Notes: generated by a model not told the origin, from the letters alone. A stretch of 64,000 bases of DNA from Planctomyces sp. SH-PL14 (GCF_001610835.1 NZ_CP011270.1:4854001-4918000), one strand, 5' to 3'; counted from the stretch's first letter, positions 17,841 through 26,640 are shown. Translations and numbers: made by a program.

Positions 17841-18138
17841 CATCGGTCGGCGCAGGGGGAACGGTCAGCTCACGCGAGCGGTGTTTCCAGGCGAGAGCGA
17901 GCGAACCGAACAGGCCCGGGTAGAACGACAGCGCCAGGGCCCAGTTGAATCCGACCTCGAACGCCGTCGGCATCGGACCGTTGGCCGGAAGACCAAGCAG
18001 CGAGTCTGAGAGCCCGCAGGCTTTGTGGATCGTCAGCAGCGCGATGAACGGAAGAATCGGCAGAACGAAGCTCCACCGCGAATCCAGCAGGTCCGCGGTG
18101 GAGCGATCGCGAAGCGGGTGCGGGATGCGCTGAGCCAA
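17776..18138 (-). CDS. Small membrane protein, TTG start
   Basis: The product is 120 residues. I choose a TTG at 18138 (MAQRIPHPLRDRST) because AGAGG lies about 7 bases upstream and the open frame before it is only the antisense of an acidic tail. Two hydrophobic segments are visible: WSFVLPILPFIALLTIHKACG and ALALSFYPGLFGSLALAW. No family is recognised. It overlaps the 3' end of the convergent oxidoreductase gene by 65 bp, which lowers certainty, but the membrane-like composition is unlikely by chance. Possibly the second gene of a unit with the gene at 18215-19003. Confidence 0.5.
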   Translation of the reverse strand: MAQRIPHPLRDRSTADLLDSRWSFVLPILPFIALLTIHKACGLSDSLLGLPANGPMPTAFEVGFNWALALSFYPGLFGSLALAWKHRSRELTVPPAPTDVTAPTLCDSSCSARRSRPDGS

Positions 18139-18214
18139 GTTTGAGCCTCTGGGAGCCTGGAGCGCGGAGGGGAGTTGACCGACACGGCTCGCTCCCCCCG
18201 CCGCCGCGCGTTGC

Positions 18215-19003
18215 CTATTCGTCTTCGTCGTCCTCTTCATCTTCGAAGTCGTCGTCGTCGAAGTCTTCGTCCTCGTCGTCATCGTCTTCGAAGGCGCTGG
18301 CGCAGGCGGCCACTTTTCCGCGGGCCTGCCGCTCCGGCTCCGTCATGAGCTTGCGGTTCCAGACGCCGCCGTTGTCCTCGAAGTCCATGTCCTCCCCGTC
18401 GGTCCCGAGACCGACGACCTGATCCTTCAGGAGAGTCATCGACAGACCGTGCTCCTCATCCCAGGCGACCTGCCAGGTGATCGAGACGAGCGACGTTCCC
18501 TCGCAGGCGTGCTTCATGAAGGTAACGCCGTCGACGGTGGCCAGCTTCGCCAGTTCGGCGACGGACTTCACCGCGGGGCAGTCGCTCTCGTCGAACCAGT
18601 CCTCGTCCTCGGCCCGCGCTGCGCGGTAGTACCGGAGGAGGGCGTCGCCGATGTTCCGGCTGATGGCGGCCTCGTTCGCCCGGAAGAACTCGAATGCGGC
18701 GACCTGCTCGGAGGACGGGCTGCCCGTGGGGGTTCCGCTGAACTGAACTTCGAAGACGCCGCGGGCGCGGAGAGCGTCGAAGATGTCGAAGTCGCGGCAG
18801 CGTTCGATCAGTTCCTTGCCGGGCTTGGGCCAGCTCTCGACGAGCTTGCGGTCCGGCGGGTCGAGACCTTTCAGGGTCTCCTTGGCCTCCTCGGGAATGA
18901 AGGCGGCCAGTCCGGGGATCTCCCGGAAGCACATGAGCGAGTCCCCCCACTGATCGGGTGCGAGGTCTCCGATGACGGGATGTGTCTGTGCCTTGAGCTT
19001 CAT
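18215..19003 (-). CDS. Hypothetical protein with acidic Asp/Glu tail (DUF6985-like?)
   Basis: The product is 262 residues from the ATG at 19003 (MKLKAQTHPVIGDLAPDQWG); in-frame sequence upstream is repeat copy C and not coding. The domain includes SMITWQVAWDEEHGLSMTL-like beta strands and AISRNIGDALLRYYR, faintly recalling bacterial DUF6985 proteins; I am unsure. The last 25 or so residues are almost only Asp and Glu with Phe at intervals, an extreme acidic tail. It is cytoplasmic. The tail could bind basic proteins or metal. Function unknown. Confidence 0.75.
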   Translation of the reverse strand: MKLKAQTHPVIGDLAPDQWGDSLMCFREIPGLAAFIPEEAKETLKGLDPPDRKLVESWPKPGKELIERCRDFDIFDALRARGVFEVQFSGTPTGSPSSEQVAAFEFFRANEAAISRNIGDALLRYYRAARAEDEDWFDESDCPAVKSVAELAKLATVDGVTFMKHACEGTSLVSITWQVAWDEEHGLSMTLLKDQVVGLGTDGEDMDFEDNGGVWNRKLMTEPERQARGKVAACASAFEDDDDEDEDFDDDDFEDEEDDEDE

Positions 19004-19143
19004 GAGCGAGCGTCCCTTGTGCGTTCGAAGGCCAGGAGTCGCGAACCGGCTCCGAGATCCGCCGTATTGTCCCGCGACCCGTTCTACCCGAAAGGCGTCT
19101 GGAGTCTGCCGGCTGGAGAGTTTGCCGGTCAAGCCAGCCCCTC

Positions 19144-19456
19144 GCCCTTGCCGACATGGCTCTGCTACGTCAAACCCAACGTGCGACGGCAGGCTGGGGT
19201 CAAGGGGGCCACGCCCCCTTGCCGCCGGAGGCATTTTCGTCGCGGAACCGTGGGACACGACGGAAGTCCCCTTTGTGCTACCGGCGCTGAGGACTCGACA
19301 CTCGCTTTGAACTCCCCGCGGGTTGGTGAGGGGGCATACGGCACGTTGTCCGCGCTTGGACACGCCCTCCTTCAGACATCTCTCGACGGCCAGGCCTCCG
19401 GCGGGCAAGAGGGCGTTGCCCCCTTGCATCCCCCACCAGGGTGCCCCTGGACCCGG
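19144..19456 (+). repeat. Dispersed foldback repeat, copy C (full length)
   Basis: This 313 bp copy has a left arm CAAGGGGGCCACGCCCCCTTG-CCGCCGGAGGC, the central GTCCGCGCTTGGAC hairpin, and a right arm GCCTCCGGCGGGCAAGAGGGCG ending CCAGGGTGCCCCTGG-ACCCGG (short-run type). It lies between two minus-strand genes and ends 37 bp from the DUF1501 gene stop. Confidence 0.85.
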
Positions 19457-19492
19457 TGGGGCTGGTTGCGCTGAGCCGTCTCTCCTCAAGAC

Positions 19493-20905
19493 TCAGACGA
19501 GAATGTCTTTCACCACATGCCCGAACACATCCGTCAGCCGCATGTCCCGCCCACCAAACCGCACGGTCAACCGCTCATGGTCGATCCCAAGCAGGTGCAG
19601 CATCGTCGCATGGAGATCATGCATCTCCAGCTTGTTCTCAATCGCGTGGTAGCCGTACTCATCGGTGGCGCCGTAAGTCATCCCCCCCTTGACCCCGCCC
19701 CCCGCCATCCAGACCGTGAACCCGAACGGATTGTGATCCCGCCCATCCGCCCCCTGAGCAAACGGCGTCCGCCCGAACTCACCCCCCCAGACCACGAGCG
19801 TCGAGTCCAGCAGCCCGCGGCTCTTCAGGTCCTTCAGCAGTGCCGCAATCGGCTGGTCGACCGAAACCGCATTCTTCTCATGCCCCTCCTTGAGGCTCGA
19901 GTGCTGGTCCCACCGGTCCCCGTTACCCCCGGGGCACGTGAGCTGAATAAACCGCACTCCCCGCTCGACCAGCCGCCGGGCCACGAGGCAGGACTGCGCA
20001 AACGCCTTCGTCCCCCCCCACGCCGCATCGAGCCCGTACATCTCCTGAGTCGCCTTCGTCTCCTGCGACAGGTTCATCAGGTCCGGGACGGCGGACTGCA
20101 TCCGGAACGCCAGCTCATAGTTCTTAATCGCCGATTCGATCGCGTCCTGCGGTCCCGTCTGTGCCAGCACTTCCTGGTCGAGACGGGCGATGAGATCAAG
20201 CTTTCGGCGCTGGATCGCCTCCCCCGGCTCCAGCCGCTGGATGTTGGCGACCGGCATCGCCCCCCGCTTGAAGATCGACCCCTGGAACGCCGCCGGCAGG
20301 AACCCGCTCCCGAAGCACTCGAGCCCCCCCGGAGGGATCAACCCGCTGTTGAGGACCACAAACGCCGGGAGGTTCTGGCACTCGCTCCCCAGACCATAGG
20401 TGACCCACGCCCCCATGCTCGGCCGCCCCTGCAGGCCGTGGCCGGTGTGCAGGAAATAGTTGGCGTTCGTGTGCTCGGAGAACTCGGACGTCATGGAGCG
20501 GACAACGCACAGGTCGTCTGCGCACTCCCGCAGGTAGGGAAACAGGCCGCTGATCGGCAGCCCGCTCTCGCGGCAGTTCCGGAAGTCCCACGGGCAACCC
20601 AGCGTGTTGCCGACGTTGTCGAACTGCGTCGGCTGAATCTTCATCTTGAACGGCTGACCGTTCTCCGCCTGCAGCCGCGGCTTGGGATCGAAGGTGTCGA
20701 CCTGCGACGGCCCGCCGTCCATATAGAGGAAAATGACCGACCGGGCTCGCGCGGGAAAATGAGGATCCTTCGGAGCGAGCGCATTGGCCGCCTGCGGCGC
20801 GGCCCCGAACGCGGGATCCGCCATCAGTCCCGAGAGCGCCGCCAGCCCGAACCCGCACGAGGCCCGGGACAACATCTGGCGACGGGTGACAAACTCCATT
20901 GGCAT
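19493..20905 (-). CDS. DUF1501 domain protein (secreted sulfatase-like fold)
   Basis: The product is 470 residues from the ATG at 20905 (MPMEFVTRRQMLSRASCGFG); a Tat-like signal VTRRQMLSRASCGFGLAALSG follows at once. DUF1501 proteins have an alkaline-phosphatase/sulfatase-like fold and are abundant in planctomycetes. Family features seen are SVIFLYMDGGPSQVDTFDPK, LPAFVVLNSG, RRLVERGVRFIQL, LVVWGGEFGRTPFAQG and DHNPFGFTVWMAGGGVKGG. The gene lies 60 bp downstream of the PQQ-propeller gene on the same strand, so they form a pair. More often DUF1501 genes pair with DUF1553/1549 cytochrome genes; that partner is missing here. Function unknown. Confidence 0.9.
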   Translation of the reverse strand: MPMEFVTRRQMLSRASCGFGLAALSGLMADPAFGAAPQAANALAPKDPHFPARARSVIFLYMDGGPSQVDTFDPKPRLQAENGQPFKMKIQPTQFDNVGNTLGCPWDFRNCRESGLPISGLFPYLRECADDLCVVRSMTSEFSEHTNANYFLHTGHGLQGRPSMGAWVTYGLGSECQNLPAFVVLNSGLIPPGGLECFGSGFLPAAFQGSIFKRGAMPVANIQRLEPGEAIQRRKLDLIARLDQEVLAQTGPQDAIESAIKNYELAFRMQSAVPDLMNLSQETKATQEMYGLDAAWGGTKAFAQSCLVARRLVERGVRFIQLTCPGGNGDRWDQHSSLKEGHEKNAVSVDQPIAALLKDLKSRGLLDSTLVVWGGEFGRTPFAQGADGRDHNPFGFTVWMAGGGVKGGMTYGATDEYGYHAIENKLEMHDLHATMLHLLGIDHERLTVRFGGRDMRLTDVFGHVVKDILV

Positions 20906-20965
20906 GTTGCATTCACCAGAGGGCAGGACGCGGCGCGGCACAGGGCGAGGTGAAACGGAGGACGC

Positions 20966-22225
20966 CTACGGAGCCGTCTTGTTCTCCACACGGTACAGCG
21001 CCGTCCGGGTCCGCAGGTACAGCGCCCCGTCGCTGGCGGCGGGAGAGGCCATGAAGCCGTCCGGCAGCTCATTCTCGGCAACGATCTCAAACTCCGTCCC
21101 CGGCTTGAAGACGGTCGTCTTCCCCTCTTCGCTGAAGTAGTAGATGTGTCCGCCGGCATAGATCGGGGCTGCGGAGTAGTTGCCTCCGATCCGCTTCATC
21201 CAGACCGTCTTGCCGGTCTTGGCATCGAGGCAGGTCGCCACCCCCTGATCGCCGATCGTGTAGACCAGATCGCCGATCAGCAGCGGCGAAGGCTTCGAGG
21301 GCATCTGCTTCTTTTCAACCCACGTGACGTGTGACGCCGTTACGTCGCCCTGACCGTCCGGCCGGACGGCGATCAGGTCCGCCTTGCCGAACCCCGAGCT
21401 GAGGTAGACGTGCCCATGTCCGAAGACCGGCCGACTGGACGTCGAAAAGCTCTCATAGAGGATCCGCCAGATCTCTTCGCCGGTGCGAGCGTCATAAGCA
21501 AATGCCCCTTTCGAGGCCGGACTGATCAGGACCGGACGTCCGGCGACGTCGACGACGATCGGCGTGGCGTACGCCTTCTTGACGTCACCATCGGTCGTTC
21601 GGAAGTCCTTGGGCCGCTCGGTCCGCCAGACCGTCTGCCCGGTCCGCTTGTCGAGGGCGATGACGTACTGGAAGTCGTGCCCGTCGTAGTGCTGGATCAG
21701 CAGATTCCCGAAGACGATGGGAGACGCTCCCGCACCGCGGAAGTGGTCGCACTCGAGATCGCGGCGGGTCCAGAGGGTCTCGGCCGTCTTCGTATCGAGA
21801 CAGGCGATGCCGGAGCTTCCCCAGCTCAGGTAGACGCGTCCCTCTTCGATGAGCGGCGTCGGCGAGGCGTAGCTGTTGAACTTGTGGCAGAACTGGGGGA
21901 CGGCGACTTCGAACAGCGGCAGGTCATGAAGGACCGTCCCGTTCGTCTTGTCGAGGCAGACAGCGGACAGCTTTTTGCCGTCTTCGGTCGCGTTCGTGAG
22001 CCAGATCTGGTTTCCCCAGATGACGGGGCTGGACCAGGCGCGTCCCGGGAGGGCGGTCTTCCAGGCGATGTTCTCCTTGTCGCTCCAGCGGGTCGGATAG
22101 CCGGTTCCGTCAGCGTGCCCGTTCTGATGCGGACCACGGAACTCCGGCCAGTTGGACTCGGCCTGAACGGCGAGGGGGATCGAAAAGGCAACGAGAGCCA
22201 GGGCAAGCAGACCGGACGAACGCAT
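20966..22225 (-). CDS. PQQ-like beta-propeller repeat protein, secreted
   Basis: The product is 419 residues. A signal peptide covers about 1-22 (LLALALVAFSIPLAVQA). The body has repeated Trp-docking beta-propeller blades, e.g. NWPEFRGPHQNGHADGTG, AWSSPVIWGNQIWLTN, YVIALDKRTGQTVWRTE, ATCLDAKTGKTVWMKR and GGHIYYFSEEGKTTVF. Such propellers resemble PQQ-dependent dehydrogenases or BamB but lack clear PQQ-binding catalytic residues here, so an enzymatic role is not shown. It is the upstream gene of a pair with the DUF1501 gene. Confidence 0.88.
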   Translation of the reverse strand: MRSSGLLALALVAFSIPLAVQAESNWPEFRGPHQNGHADGTGYPTRWSDKENIAWKTALPGRAWSSPVIWGNQIWLTNATEDGKKLSAVCLDKTNGTVLHDLPLFEVAVPQFCHKFNSYASPTPLIEEGRVYLSWGSSGIACLDTKTAETLWTRRDLECDHFRGAGASPIVFGNLLIQHYDGHDFQYVIALDKRTGQTVWRTERPKDFRTTDGDVKKAYATPIVVDVAGRPVLISPASKGAFAYDARTGEEIWRILYESFSTSSRPVFGHGHVYLSSGFGKADLIAVRPDGQGDVTASHVTWVEKKQMPSKPSPLLIGDLVYTIGDQGVATCLDAKTGKTVWMKRIGGNYSAAPIYAGGHIYYFSEEGKTTVFKPGTEFEIVAENELPDGFMASPAASDGALYLRTRTALYRVENKTAP

Positions 22226-22350
22226 GCGATTCGGGCGGGTTGAAGAGGTAGGGAGGAAGGCCGGAGATGGGGCACTCCGGGCGAGGCTGTCATTCTATCG
22301 CCGTCGACTGATGCGTTGCGAGGCTGAGGGAGCGTCGGCTTAATCTGCTG

Positions 22351-22601
22351 TCTCGAATCACGTTCTTGCCGCCGGAGGCACTCCTGTGAGGAACCGTGGT
22401 ACACAACGGATGTCCGCTTTGTGGAACCGGCGTTGAGAACTCAAAGCTCGCCCCGGGATCCCAGCGGGTTGATGAGGGGCATACGGCACGTCGTCCGCGC
22501 TTGGACACGCCCTCCTTCAGACATCTCTCGACGAGAGGGCCTCCGGCGGGCAAAGGGGCGTTGCCCCTCTGCACTCCCCACCAGGGTGCCCCTGGACCCG
22601 G
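22351..22601 (+). repeat. Dispersed foldback repeat, copy D (left arm deleted)
   Basis: A left end TCTCGAATCACGTTCTTGCCG leads straight into CCGGAGGCACTCCTGTGAGGAACC, so the 5' stem and the left arm hairpin are missing. The junction falls in a CTTGCCG that normally occurs twice, once in each segment, as expected of a deletion between short direct repeats. The rest is a normal short-run copy ending ACCCGG. It ends 14 bp before the stop of the SDR gene on the minus strand. Confidence 0.85.
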
Positions 22602-22614
22602 TGGGATTGCGCCG

Positions 22615-23574
22615 TCATGGGGCGTGCGAGGCGAGGACCTCGGCGAGGGCAGCCGGCAGCGTCGGATATTTGAACTCAAACCCCTCCTCTACGAGCCGCT
22701 TCGGAACAACATACCGCCCATAGAGCGCAAGCTCCGGATCCGTCCGCAGCAGCCACCGGGCTCCCAGACGCACCATCCACGCGAACGCCGGCAGCCCGAT
22801 CGGCATCCCGATCGCCCGCCGAAGTTCGCGCATGAACTCAACCTGCGGCACAGGATGCGGCGCGGAAGCGATGTAGCTCCCGGACATCGACTCCGTCGTC
22901 AGCGCCGCGACGATCAGCCGGTTCATATCGAGCTCATGAATCCAGCTCATCCCCTGCCGACCCGAACCCACCCGGCCACCCAGCCCCAGCCTCGCCACAA
23001 GGCCGAGCCGCCCCATCGCCCCGTTCCCGGCACCGCGATCCCGGCCGATGACAAGACTCGTCCGCAACACGACCTTCCGCTGCGACGGCAGGGCACTCTC
23101 ATGAAACGCCGACTCCCAGGCCTGGCCCACCGTCGGCGCAAGGCCCACCCCGAACGCCGATTCTTCCGTGCAGATCGCCGTCGGTGGATCGCCATAGATA
23201 TGGGCGGTGCTCATCTGCGCCCACACCGGCGGCGGCCGGTCGATCGACCGCATCGCCGCCCCAAGGACGCGAGTCGACTCCACGCGGGACCGAAGGATCT
23301 CATCCTGATGATCCGGCGTCTTGATGCAGTCGACAGACCGCCCCGCCAGATTGACGAGGCCCGCGGCGCCATCGAGCACCCGCCGCCACTCCCCAAGCGT
23401 CCGGCCGTCCCACGGTTCATGCGTCCAAGGCCCGGACACATTGGGACGGGACCGGGAGAGGAGAACGACGGGAACGCCCAGGTCATGGAGATGGGCCGCC
23501 AGAGAGATCCCCAGGAACCCCGCCCCTCCAGCAATCACCACGGGGCCGTCGAGCGAAAGCGGGTTTTCGAGCAT
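22615..23574 (-). CDS. TIGR01777-family SDR epimerase (SDR39U1/YfcH-like)
   Basis: The product is 319 residues from the ATG at 23574 ([20 protein letters not shown]). The N-terminus carries the NAD(P)-binding Gly-rich loop [14 protein letters not shown]. Family features include [27 protein letters not shown], the [20 protein letters not shown] block, [16 protein letters not shown] and a C-terminal helix-rich segment ([20 protein letters not shown]) with DUF1731 character. The family is widespread and of unclear substrate, sometimes linked to cell division or sugar metabolism. A candidate Tyr/Lys catalytic pair is not obvious. It is followed by repeat copy D. Confidence 0.87.
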   Translation of the reverse strand: MLENPLSLDGPVVIAGGAGFLGISLAAHLHDLGVPVVLLSRSRPNVSGPWTHEPWDGRTLGEWRRVLDGAAGLVNLAGRSVDCIKTPDHQDEILRSRVESTRVLGAAMRSIDRPPPVWAQMSTAHIYGDPPTAICTEESAFGVGLAPTVGQAWESAFHESALPSQRKVVLRTSLVIGRDRGAGNGAMGRLGLVARLGLGGRVGSGRQGMSWIHELDMNRLIVAALTTESMSGSYIASAPHPVPQVEFMRELRRAIGMPIGLPAFAWMVRLGARWLLRTDPELALYGRYVVPKRLVEEGFEFKYPTLPAALAEVLASHAP

Positions 23575-23667
23575 GGGAGATGCCAATCCAGTGAGGGACA
23601 CTTGTCTCAAACCGGAGGACTCTCAGCCCTTTAACCGCCGACCGTGCACGGGAAGCATCCCGGCTGG

Positions 23668-24087
23668 TCAAACGACCGGGACCGCGATGGCGAAGTCCAA
23701 CATCGGCTGATCGCCGGGTGTCCGAATGACGTCGGCCACGAGGAAGCACGTTTCGCGGATGTCGATATAGGTGACGCTCCTCTCCGGGCGGAGCAGCTTG
23801 ATCTCGAAGAACGCTTCATCGGGAAGCGCCAGCGCGAAGTAACAGTCCCGGCGGATCTGGTCCACGCGATCCCGGGTCGAGAGGGGGACTGGAATACAGA
23901 GGCGGATGTAGACCTTCCAGGTCTCGTCCATCGGCGTCAGATGGAGATCGATCCAGCCGATCTCCCTGGCCGCATCCTCCGGCCGGGAGAGGGTGAAGCT
24001 CAGACTGTTATCGGTGCTGAACGCGCACGTCCCGGTCAGATCGGCCAGCGCGATCCGCTCGCCCCCCTTGAACAGCATTTCGGCCAT
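23668..24087 (-). CDS. Hypothetical protein
   Basis: The product is 139 residues with a strong ribosome-binding site (AGGAGGT, 6 bases before the ATG), which supports it. The sequence alternates strands of about seven residues (LSFTLSRPEDAAREIGWIDL, WKVYIRLCIPVPLS, RDCYFALALPDEAFFEIKLL) and ends hydrophobic (LDFAIAVPVV). It is probably a small beta-barrel or sandwich protein in the cytoplasm, as there is no signal peptide. No family recognised. It lies between the SDR and RraA-like genes on the same strand. Confidence 0.7.
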   Translation of the reverse strand: MAEMLFKGGERIALADLTGTCAFSTDNSLSFTLSRPEDAAREIGWIDLHLTPMDETWKVYIRLCIPVPLSTRDRVDQIRRDCYFALALPDEAFFEIKLLRPERSVTYIDIRETCFLVADVIRTPGDQPMLDFAIAVPVV

Positions 24088-24174
24088 CGGACGACCTCCT
24101 GAGCCGCAGCGTCAGAAGCGGTCCCCGGGACGAAATCCCCGAGGACCCGAGTTCCGAAACGAGCCGCGGCGCGG

Positions 24175-24900
24175 CTACTTATCCCGCCGGACGCGCTCGA
24201 TCACGCCGTCAAGGTGTGCCTGGCAGGCTTTGCGGGCTTCGGCCAGCCCCTTGGCGTTCGGGCTGCCGCTCTTGCAGTAGTCGAGGACGTACTGTTCGGC
24301 CTTCATGATCTCGCGGCAGGCGTCCGGGATCTCGCTGGCGATCTCGATCGGAACCGTCGTCACGCCGTTGAGGTCGCCGTGGAGCAGCGCCCCCGGCTCG
24401 ATCCAGATCCCGCCGACCGTGACCGGAATGTTCGTCTGCAGCATGTGGCAGTAGCCGTGGGCGCAGATCGTACCGCTGGTGAAGGCGGGGAACTTGAGGG
24501 CCTCGACCTGATCAAGATCGCGGCCGGTCCCCGAGGTGATGATTCCCTGGGCGCCGAACGACTTGTAGATCGTGCACATGACTTCGCCGAACGTCGCCGA
24601 GACGCACGGCTGGTCGAGGTCCTGAAAGACCATGACCGGCGGGCCGGGGATCTTGTCGTAGCCGGCGACCTGATCGGCGAGGCCGGTGTAGGCGTCCCCC
24701 TTGGGCGGGGAGGCCATGCTGCGGAACGTCGTCGTAAAGGCAAACCCGACCATCGGCGGGAACTTGGGGAAGCAGGCCTTGATCGTGTCGTTCATGAACC
24801 CCGTGTTGCGGGGGCGAACGAAGAACAGCTCGATCGCATTGCAGATCGTCGGCGTATCGAATTTGGCCAGGTCAGCGAGCGTGGCAGCGGAGAGCGACAT
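24175..24900 (-). CDS. RraA-like / HMG-aldolase family protein
   Basis: The product is 241 residues from the ATG at 24900 (MSLSAATLADLAKFDTPTIC); an in-frame TTG at 24915 is the weaker choice. RraA-family trimers include the RNase E regulator RraA and the 4-hydroxy-4-methyl-2-oxoglutarate/oxaloacetate aldolases. The core GAQGIITSGTGRDLDQVEAL (the G..xDG/xR..D motif) and VGGIWIEPGALLHGDLNGVT, which in aldolases places Arg and Asp near the metal, fit the aldolase-like branch. No RNase E partner is visible. It lies 200 bp downstream of the KdgK-like sugar kinase, separated by an inverted repeat, which hints at a sugar-acid catabolic role. Confidence 0.8.
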   Translation of the reverse strand: MSLSAATLADLAKFDTPTICNAIELFFVRPRNTGFMNDTIKACFPKFPPMVGFAFTTTFRSMASPPKGDAYTGLADQVAGYDKIPGPPVMVFQDLDQPCVSATFGEVMCTIYKSFGAQGIITSGTGRDLDQVEALKFPAFTSGTICAHGYCHMLQTNIPVTVGGIWIEPGALLHGDLNGVTTVPIEIASEIPDACREIMKAEQYVLDYCKSGSPNAKGLAEARKACQAHLDGVIERVRRDK

Positions 24901-24982
24901 GGTGTGTTCCGGCAAAGAATGCGAAAGACGTTCAGGGAATGGTACTGTGGGCCTCGGGGCGTGTCTTCGAGGTGGGGATCAG

Positions 24983-25094
24983 GAGTTAAACACCAAGGCA
25001 CCAAGGTGGCACCAAGGACACAAAGAAGGAGAAGGAAAGGACCAGCATCTTCTTGGTGTCCTTTGTGCCTTCTTTGTGTCTTCGTGTTTAACTC
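24983..25094. repeat. Inverted repeat of CACCAAGG-type units
   Basis: The left half (GAGTTAAACACCAAGGCACC and on through GGTGGCACCAAGGACACAAAG) faces the right half (CTTGGTGTCCTTTGTGCC and on to CGTGTTTAACTC). The outermost 11 bases, GAGTTAAACAC and GTGTTTAACTC, are perfectly complementary. The interior shows tandem 9-10 nt units. It lies in the gap between the KdgK-like and RraA-like genes and would make a long hairpin in their transcript. Confidence 0.75.
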
Positions 25095-25100
25095 TTCCAC

Positions 25101-26192
25101 TCAGCGTTGAACCCGGCCGCTGCCGGAGCCGTTCATGAGGGCTTCGATCTCGGCGCGGCTGACGTCGTTGAAGTCTCCCCAGACCGTGTGCTTGAGGCAG
25201 CTCGCCGCGACGGCGTACCGCAGGGCGGCTTCGGGCTTCGACAGCTCCGGGGTCCGGAGGGCGAAGATCAGGGCCCCGGCGAATGAGTCCCCCGCGCCGA
25301 CGCGGTCGACGATGTTCCGCATCTCGTAGGGCTCGTACGCCCCGTCGTCGTTCAGCGGCGCGAAGTGGGCGGTGTCGGTGGCGACGTCGAGGAGCATCGC
25401 TCCCCAGTTGTTGTGGTCGGCCGAGTAGCTCTCACGGAGCGTGATCGCGACCTTCTTGACGTTCGGGTACTGCGAGACGATCTGCCGGGCGACCGACTCG
25501 TAGCCTTCGAGGTTGATCTGGCCGTGTTCGACGCTCGTCCCTTCGGAATGGATGCCGAGGGTCAGTTCCGCGTCCTCTTCGTTGGCGATCACGACGTCGA
25601 GCGAGGCGACGAGCTGCTGCATCGTCTCGCGGGCGAGGTCGGCGGGCTTGGTGCCGCTCTTCCACTTCCAGAGCTTCTTGCGGAAGTTGAGGTCGCACGA
25701 CGTCGTGAGGCCGCGCTTCTTGGCTTCCTGGACGGCGGCGAGGGCGGAGGCGGCGGCGGGGGCGCTGAGGGCGGGGGTGATGCCGGTGATGTGGAACCAG
25801 TCGGCGCCGGCGAAAGCCGTGTTCCAGTCGTACTTGTCGGGACCGCGGAGGGCGATGCAGGCCTGGTCGCGGTCGTAGGTGACGGTGCCGCCGCGCTGGT
25901 TGGCGCCGGTCTCGACGAAGTAGATCCCGAAGCGGCCGGTTTTGTCGCGTTGGATGAGGTCGGCGTCGACGTTCCAGCGGCGGAGTTCGGCGACGAGGGA
26001 GTCGGTGACAACGTTGTCCGGGACGGCGGTGAGGAAGGCGGACTGGCCTCCCTGGCGGGCGATGGAGACGGCGACGTTGAGTTCGCCGCCGCCGAAGGTG
26101 GCCTGGAGTTCGCCGGGGATGACCTGGGAGAGCCGGTATTTGCCGGCCGGGGCCAGCCGGAGCATTACTTCGCCGAAGGTCACCACGCGCAT
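25101..26192 (-). CDS. kdgK: PfkB-family sugar kinase, KdgK-like (2-keto-3-deoxygluconate kinase)
   Basis: The product is 363 residues. PfkB signatures are present: near the N-terminus GGGELNVAVSIARQGG and near the C-terminus DRVGAGDSFAGALIFAL, whose Asp is the catalytic base. The start MRVVTFGEVMLRLAP and the YFVETGANQRGGTVTYDRD region resemble 2-dehydro-3-deoxygluconate kinases, which phosphorylate KDG with ATP in the cytoplasm. GGAG lies 7 bases before the ATG. The RraA-like gene follows on the same strand after an inverted repeat. Other members, such as fructokinases, are possible; the KDG call is probable, not proven. Confidence 0.82.
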   Translation of the reverse strand: MRVVTFGEVMLRLAPAGKYRLSQVIPGELQATFGGGELNVAVSIARQGGQSAFLTAVPDNVVTDSLVAELRRWNVDADLIQRDKTGRFGIYFVETGANQRGGTVTYDRDQACIALRGPDKYDWNTAFAGADWFHITGITPALSAPAAASALAAVQEAKKRGLTTSCDLNFRKKLWKWKSGTKPADLARETMQQLVASLDVVIANEEDAELTLGIHSEGTSVEHGQINLEGYESVARQIVSQYPNVKKVAITLRESYSADHNNWGAMLLDVATDTAHFAPLNDDGAYEPYEMRNIVDRVGAGDSFAGALIFALRTPELSKPEAALRYAVAASCLKHTVWGDFNDVSRAEIEALMNGSGSGRVQR

Positions 26193-26306
26193 CGCAGACT
26201 CCAGATGAGAATTGGGATTGGCAATTCAGCAGGTCGGGTGAGTCTGGTCAACCCAGGGCATTGCAGGCGTGCGGGCTATCGAGGACTGATAGAACCATTG
26301 GTCTCA

Positions 26307-26640
26307 CCGGGGTCCAGGGGCACCCTGGTGGGGAGTGCAGAGGGGCAACGCCCCTTTGCCCGCCGGAGGCTGACCGTCGAGAGATGTCTGAAGGAGAGCG
26401 TGTCCAAGCGCGGGCAACGTGCCGTATGCTCCCCTCACCAACCCGCGGGGATTGCAAAGCGAGCGGTGTATTTTGGTGGAGTCCTCAACGCGGGTCCCAC
26501 AAAGGGGACATCCGTTGTGTACCACGGTTCCTCACAGGAGTGCCTCCGGCGGCAAGGGGTCGCCCCCTTGACCCCGGTTGCCGTGGCACGTTGGGTTTGA
26601 CGTAGCGACGTCGTGCCGGCAAGGACGCTGTTCGAGCCAT
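26307..26640 (-). repeat. Dispersed foldback repeat, copy E (full length, minus strand)
   Basis: Read on the minus strand it starts ATGGCTCGAACAGCGTCC and shows the 5' stem TGCCGGCACG / CGTGCCACGGCA, the left arm CAAGGGGGCGACCCCTTG-CCGCCGGAGGC, the central GTGGTACACAACGGATG hairpin and a short-run right arm. It has a small insertion after GGACTCC in the centre. At 334 bp it sits between the divergent kinase and neuA genes. Confidence 0.85.
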
